DNA from: CAYTAP01 sp964435775
GTDB lineage: Bacteria > Planctomycetota > Phycisphaerae > Tepidisphaerales > Tepidisphaeraceae
Length of the DNA: 8,861 nt
NCBI GenBank assembly: GCA_964435775.1
Contig: CAYTAP010000145.1
Coordinates: 1 to 8,861 of the forward strand
Direction of reading: 5' to 3'
The position numbers and the translations under genes were made by a program. Below the pieces are notes generated by a model. The model was not told the DNA's origin. It saw nothing but the letters and a program-made list of their open reading frames with translations, and searched no databases. Below, piece by piece: positions 6,399 to 8,861 of this stretch. Every line of letters begins with the position of its first letter. The stretch's first letter is position 1.

Positions 6399-6404
6399 AC
6401 CCTC

Positions 6405-7064
6405 ATGGACGTGGTCATCATCGGCGCCGGCGGGCATGGGCGGGTCGTATTGGATATCTTGCGCGCCGAAGGAGCACATCGCGCCGTCGGGTTCCTCGAC
6501 GCCGACCCCGCCCTTGAAGGTCAATGGGTGGACGGGCTGAAAGTGCTCGGCCCAGTCAACCAATTGCCCAAGCTGCGACGGCAAAAGATCAAGGGACTCA
6601 TCGTCGGCATCGGCGACAACCGCACCCGGCTTCAGTATGCCCAGCTTGTTGAACAGGGCGGCGGCTTTGAGCTGATCAACGCCATTCACCCGTCGGCAGT
6701 CCTTTCCCCCAACGTCATCCTGGGGCGCAACATCGTCATCGCCGCCGGCGCGGTCGTCAGCACGTCGGTGCGCCTGTCCGATTCGGTCATCATCAACACC
6801 AATGCGGTGGTGGATCATGAATGCCTTCTCGCACCCGGCGTCCACATCGCCCCCGCCGCCGTCCTCGCCGGGCGGGTGAGCGTTGGATCCGGCGCGCTGA
6901 TCGGATTGAACGCCACGATTCTTCCCTGTCTTCACATCGGGGAGGAAGCCACCGTCGGCGCGGGCGCGGTGGTCATTAACGATGTGCCGGCGCATGCCAC
7001 CGTCGTGGGCGTTCCCGCACGGGTCATCAAGCCCGCCCCACCCTCGCCGCCAAACGCCAAATGA
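6405..7064 (+). CDS. NeuD/PglD-type sugar O-/N-acyltransferase (left-handed beta-helix)
   Basis: This 219-residue enzyme is predicted to transfer an acetyl group to a sugar or nucleotide sugar during surface polysaccharide synthesis. Numbering starts at the ATG at 6405, where the conserved N-terminus MDVVIIGAGGHGRVV begins. Residues 7-12 (GAGGHG) form the PglD_N Rossmann-like sugar-nucleotide site. Residues about 104-208 are hexapeptide repeats (for example SPNVILGRNIVI, APGVHIAPAAVLAG, VGSGALIG, VGAGAVV) that build the acyl-CoA-binding left-handed helix. His138 in VDHE is the expected catalytic base. The frame stays open upstream to Met at 6291 and 6357. That part reads through palindromic element 2 and has no family resemblance, so I reject those starts. 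It overlaps the next gene by ATGA (7061-7064), which encodes a lipid-carrier sugar transferase. The exact sugar substrate is unknown. Confidence 0.9.
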   Translation: MDVVIIGAGGHGRVVLDILRAEGAHRAVGFLDADPALEGQWVDGLKVLGPVNQLPKLRRQKIKGLIVGIGDNRTRLQYAQLVEQGGGFELINAIHPSAVLSPNVILGRNIVIAAGAVVSTSVRLSDSVIINTNAVVDHECLLAPGVHIAPAAVLAGRVSVGSGALIGLNATILPCLHIGEEATVGAGAVVINDVPAHATVVGVPARVIKPAPPSPPNAK

Positions 7065-8284
7065 CACCGCCTGCAACAGGCCGGTATTTGGCCCGCGGGC
7101 GGCTCAACCGGTATCCTATTGACACCTTGATGACCCCGTTGATCCTTCTCCTGGCCGTCGGCGCGTTTGTCCTGTCGTGGTGCACCACGTGGTCGATGAA
7201 ACGCGTCGCGCCGCGCTTCGGATTCGTCGATAAGCCCGGCGGGCACAAGGCCCACCACAACCCCCGTCCGCTCCTGGGCGGCGTGGGGATTTTCCTCGGT
7301 GTGGCGCTTCCCATGCTCGCGGTGCTGCTCGCGGTCGCTTTCGGCAAACCGTTCATTGCGCGCCTGACCGGCATCGACCCGGCTTACCTCGATGGCATTG
7401 CGCGGCAAACGCCCCTCGCCGCCGCTTTTCTCATCGCCATGTTCGCCATGCACCTGCTCGGGCTGTTCGACGATCACAAGCCGCTGGGGCCGTATCTCAA
7501 GTTGTTCATCCAGCTCCTCGTCGTCACGCTGCTCGTCATCGAGTTTCGGGAATTGCGAATCCTCACCGCGCTGGGCACGATCCCCTCGATCATCATCACC
7601 GTCCTCTGGATCAGCGCCATCACCAACGCCTTCAATTTCCTGGACAACATGGACGGCCTGTCGGCGGGGATCGCCGCCGTCTGCACCATCGCGTTTCTCA
7701 TCACGGCGCTCCAGATCGGGCAATGGTTCGTCGCGGCCAATCTCGCACTGCTCCTGGGCGCATTGCTGGCGTTTCTCTGTTTCAACTTTCCCCCTGCGAG
7801 CATCTTCATGGGCGACTGCGGCAGTCTTGTCATCGGATTTGTCCTGGGCGTTTTGACTGTGCGGACAACGTTCCTCAATCCGACGCAAACGCTCGCCGGG
7901 GGATGGTACTCGCTCCTGGCACCGGTCATTGTGATGGCGGTGCCTCTCTATGATCTGATCGTCGTCAGCCTGATCCGCCTGGCTCGCGGAAAAAGCCCGT
8001 TCGTGGGGGACAACAACCACTTCAGTCATCGACTTGTCGCCCGTGGGATGTCGCGCCGGACGGCCGTCCTTTGCCTCTATCTGATCACCGCCGCCACCGC
8101 CATCGCCGCCATCCTCCTGCCGAATGTCACCAGCGGCTTCAACGCCTGGCTGATCTTCGCACAAACCCTGCTGATCCTCGGCGTCGTCGCGCTGCTTGAA
8201 CAACACCCCCTGCCGATAACCACATCACCCTCCCCATCGGCGTCTTCATCATCAACCACGATTTCATCGGACGCCAAGCCATGA
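7061..8284 (+). CDS. WecA/MraY-type polyprenyl-phosphate sugar-1-phosphate transferase
   Basis: This integral membrane enzyme (407 residues) moves a HexNAc-1-phosphate from a UDP-sugar to undecaprenyl phosphate, the first step of many surface glycans. About ten hydrophobic segments alternate with cytoplasmic loops. Key motifs are present: GHKAHHNPRPLLGGVGIF after the first membrane segment, LFDDHKPLGPY (Asp137, Asp138), the catalytic NAFNFLDNMDGL (Asp195, Asn196, Asp198), the metal-binding FMGDCGSL (Asp252), and the substrate loop NHFSHRLV (His320-Arg324). The HFSHR loop and the lack of MraY-specific features favour the WecA/TagO-like branch over peptidoglycan MraY. The first 23 residues precede the membrane segment and are weakly supported. 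Met24 at 7130 is an alternative start, although the ATG at 7061 overlaps the upstream stop. The last roughly 25 residues are Ser/Thr/Pro-rich and probably a disordered tail. It overlaps the next gene by ATGA. Confidence 0.92.
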   Translation: MTPPATGRYLARGRLNRYPIDTLMTPLILLLAVGAFVLSWCTTWSMKRVAPRFGFVDKPGGHKAHHNPRPLLGGVGIFLGVALPMLAVLLAVAFGKPFIARLTGIDPAYLDGIARQTPLAAAFLIAMFAMHLLGLFDDHKPLGPYLKLFIQLLVVTLLVIEFRELRILTALGTIPSIIITVLWISAITNAFNFLDNMDGLSAGIAAVCTIAFLITALQIGQWFVAANLALLLGALLAFLCFNFPPASIFMGDCGSLVIGFVLGVLTVRTTFLNPTQTLAGGWYSLLAPVIVMAVPLYDLIVVSLIRLARGKSPFVGDNNHFSHRLVARGMSRRTAVLCLYLITAATAIAAILLPNVTSGFNAWLIFAQTLLILGVVALLEQHPLPITTSPSPSASSSSTTISSDAKP

Positions 8285-8861
8285 GCACGCACCACTCGAC
8301 CCATCACGAAGGCATCGATGCGCACCGCCCGCATTCTGGCGATGCGCGCGATCCGTGGAAGTGGCTGACCACGGTCGCCTTCGTGCTGCTCCTGTGCCTT
8401 GTCCTGGCCCGCGCGATGACCTTCGAATCCGACCGCGACGCCGGCGCAACAGTGCGCAGCGCGGGGCCGACCACCTCGCTGGCGATGGACCTGCTCTGCT
8501 GCGTGCCGGCGATGCTCATCCTTCTCAAGCGCACCCTCGACCCCACCTACCGCCTGCAACTGAACTGGAGCCACGCCCTGATGGCGCTCCTGGCGGCGTG
8601 GGCGGGCGTGAGCGTTCTCTGGTCGGGGGATCGGTTCATCGCAGCGACGAGCGCATCCCATTTCATCGCGGCGATGGTCGTTCTCTGGAGCGCCTCGCAG
8701 CTTGTCCGCAGTTGGCTGCGTGTCCGGCTGCTCGCGGGATTGCTCATCGGGCTGCTCGCCGGGCAAGTCTGCCAGGGGCTCATGTATCACTACAGCGATG
8801 CCCCCAACACCGCGCATTACTTCGACGAGCACAAGACGCAAATCCTCCGTGAACATGGTTG
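8281..8861 (+). CDS. multi-span membrane protein, probable O-antigen ligase/polymerase (3' truncated by window)
   Basis: A frame opens at the ATG overlapping the upstream stop (8281-8284) and stays open to the window edge, giving 193 visible residues. I translated it by hand. The N-terminus is His-rich and hydrophilic (MSTHHSTHHEG...), then come hydrophobic segments near residues 28-46 (WLTTVAFVLLLCLVLARA), 64-82 (TTSLAMDLLCCVPAMLILL), 98-112 (HALMALLAAWAGVSV), 122-140 and 150-168. The segment AGVSVLWSGDRFIAA resembles the WS-D motif after an early membrane span in O-antigen ligase/polymerase (WaaL/Wzy-type) proteins. Its place after a lipid-carrier sugar transferase and a sugar acyltransferase fits polymerisation or ligation of a surface glycan. 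The diagnostic large periplasmic loop lies beyond the window, so function is inferred from context and this short motif. Confidence 0.65.
   Translation, partial: MSTHHSTHHEGIDAHRPHSGDARDPWKWLTTVAFVLLLCLVLARAMTFESDRDAGATVRSAGPTTSLAMDLLCCVPAMLILLKRTLDPTYRLQLNWSHALMALLAAWAGVSVLWSGDRFIAATSASHFIAAMVVLWSASQLVRSWLRVRLLAGLLIGLLAGQVCQGLMYHYSDAPNTAHYFDEHKTQILREHG

Noticed and set aside
7119..7124. Perfect TTGACA (-35-like) just before Met24 of the sugar-1-phosphate transferase
   Set aside because: No acceptable -10 at 16-18 bp downstream, and it lies inside a gene already coupled to the upstream frame.
6932..8206. 424-residue open frame on the - strand
   Set aside because: Antisense to the sugar-1-phosphate transferase. 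It is extremely Asp/Glu/Arg/Gln-rich because it mirrors hydrophobic membrane codons, not a real protein.
8077..8856. 259-residue - strand frame and the + strand frame 8355-8852
   Set aside because: Both conflict with the frame from 8281, which starts at an ATGA overlap and encodes coherent hydrophobic segments. The two rejected frames are Arg/His/Pro-rich.
1..8861. CRISPR array, phage or defence genes
   Set aside because: I found no spaced direct repeats and no integrase, nuclease, toxin or transposase motifs in any credible frame.

Overview
The window looks like chromosomal DNA from a GC-rich planctomycete, probably of the Phycisphaerae type. The main clue is the first gene, which ends in the H-X9-DG motif of the prepilin-like proteins that are expanded in Planctomycetes. 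Supporting clues are sparse Shine-Dalgarno sequences, stop-start (ATGA) overlaps, and a TPR gene of a kind I associate with this group. The taxonomy is inferred from gene content, not from a marker gene.

Layout, all genes on the + strand. (1) 2-334: C-terminal part of an H-X9-DG prepilin-like protein. (2) 381-3643: a two-gene glycan-degradation unit. It has a secreted right-handed beta-helix protein with GH110 (alpha-1,3-galactosidase)-like motifs, overlapping by ATGA a cytoplasmic NAD/metal-dependent GH4 glycosidase of the alpha-galactosidase (MelA) type. (3) 3644-3853: an intergenic region with a near-perfect palindromic REP-doublet-like element, a terminator-like hairpin and a strong extended -10 promoter. 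(4) 3854-3935: tRNA-Leu(UAG). (5) 4056-6217: an exported TPR protein, then an M19 membrane-dipeptidase-type peptidase 23 bp downstream. (6) 6218-6404: hairpins and a second REP-doublet-like element with the same design but a different sequence. (7) 6405 to the end: a cell-surface polysaccharide unit. It has a NeuD/PglD-type sugar acyltransferase, a WecA/MraY-type polyprenyl-phosphate sugar-1-phosphate transferase, and the N-terminus of a multi-membrane-span protein, probably an O-antigen ligase/polymerase. These genes are joined by ATGA overlaps.

Functionally the window moves from glycan breakdown (outside the cell, then inside) through tRNA and peptide housekeeping to glycan assembly on a lipid carrier. 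I found no phage, CRISPR, transposase or defence genes. The most notable non-genic features are the two palindromic elements. They share a GTAG/GGAG foot, self-folding halves and 27-nt arms, which suggests REPIN-type elements mobilised by a RAYT transposase encoded elsewhere.
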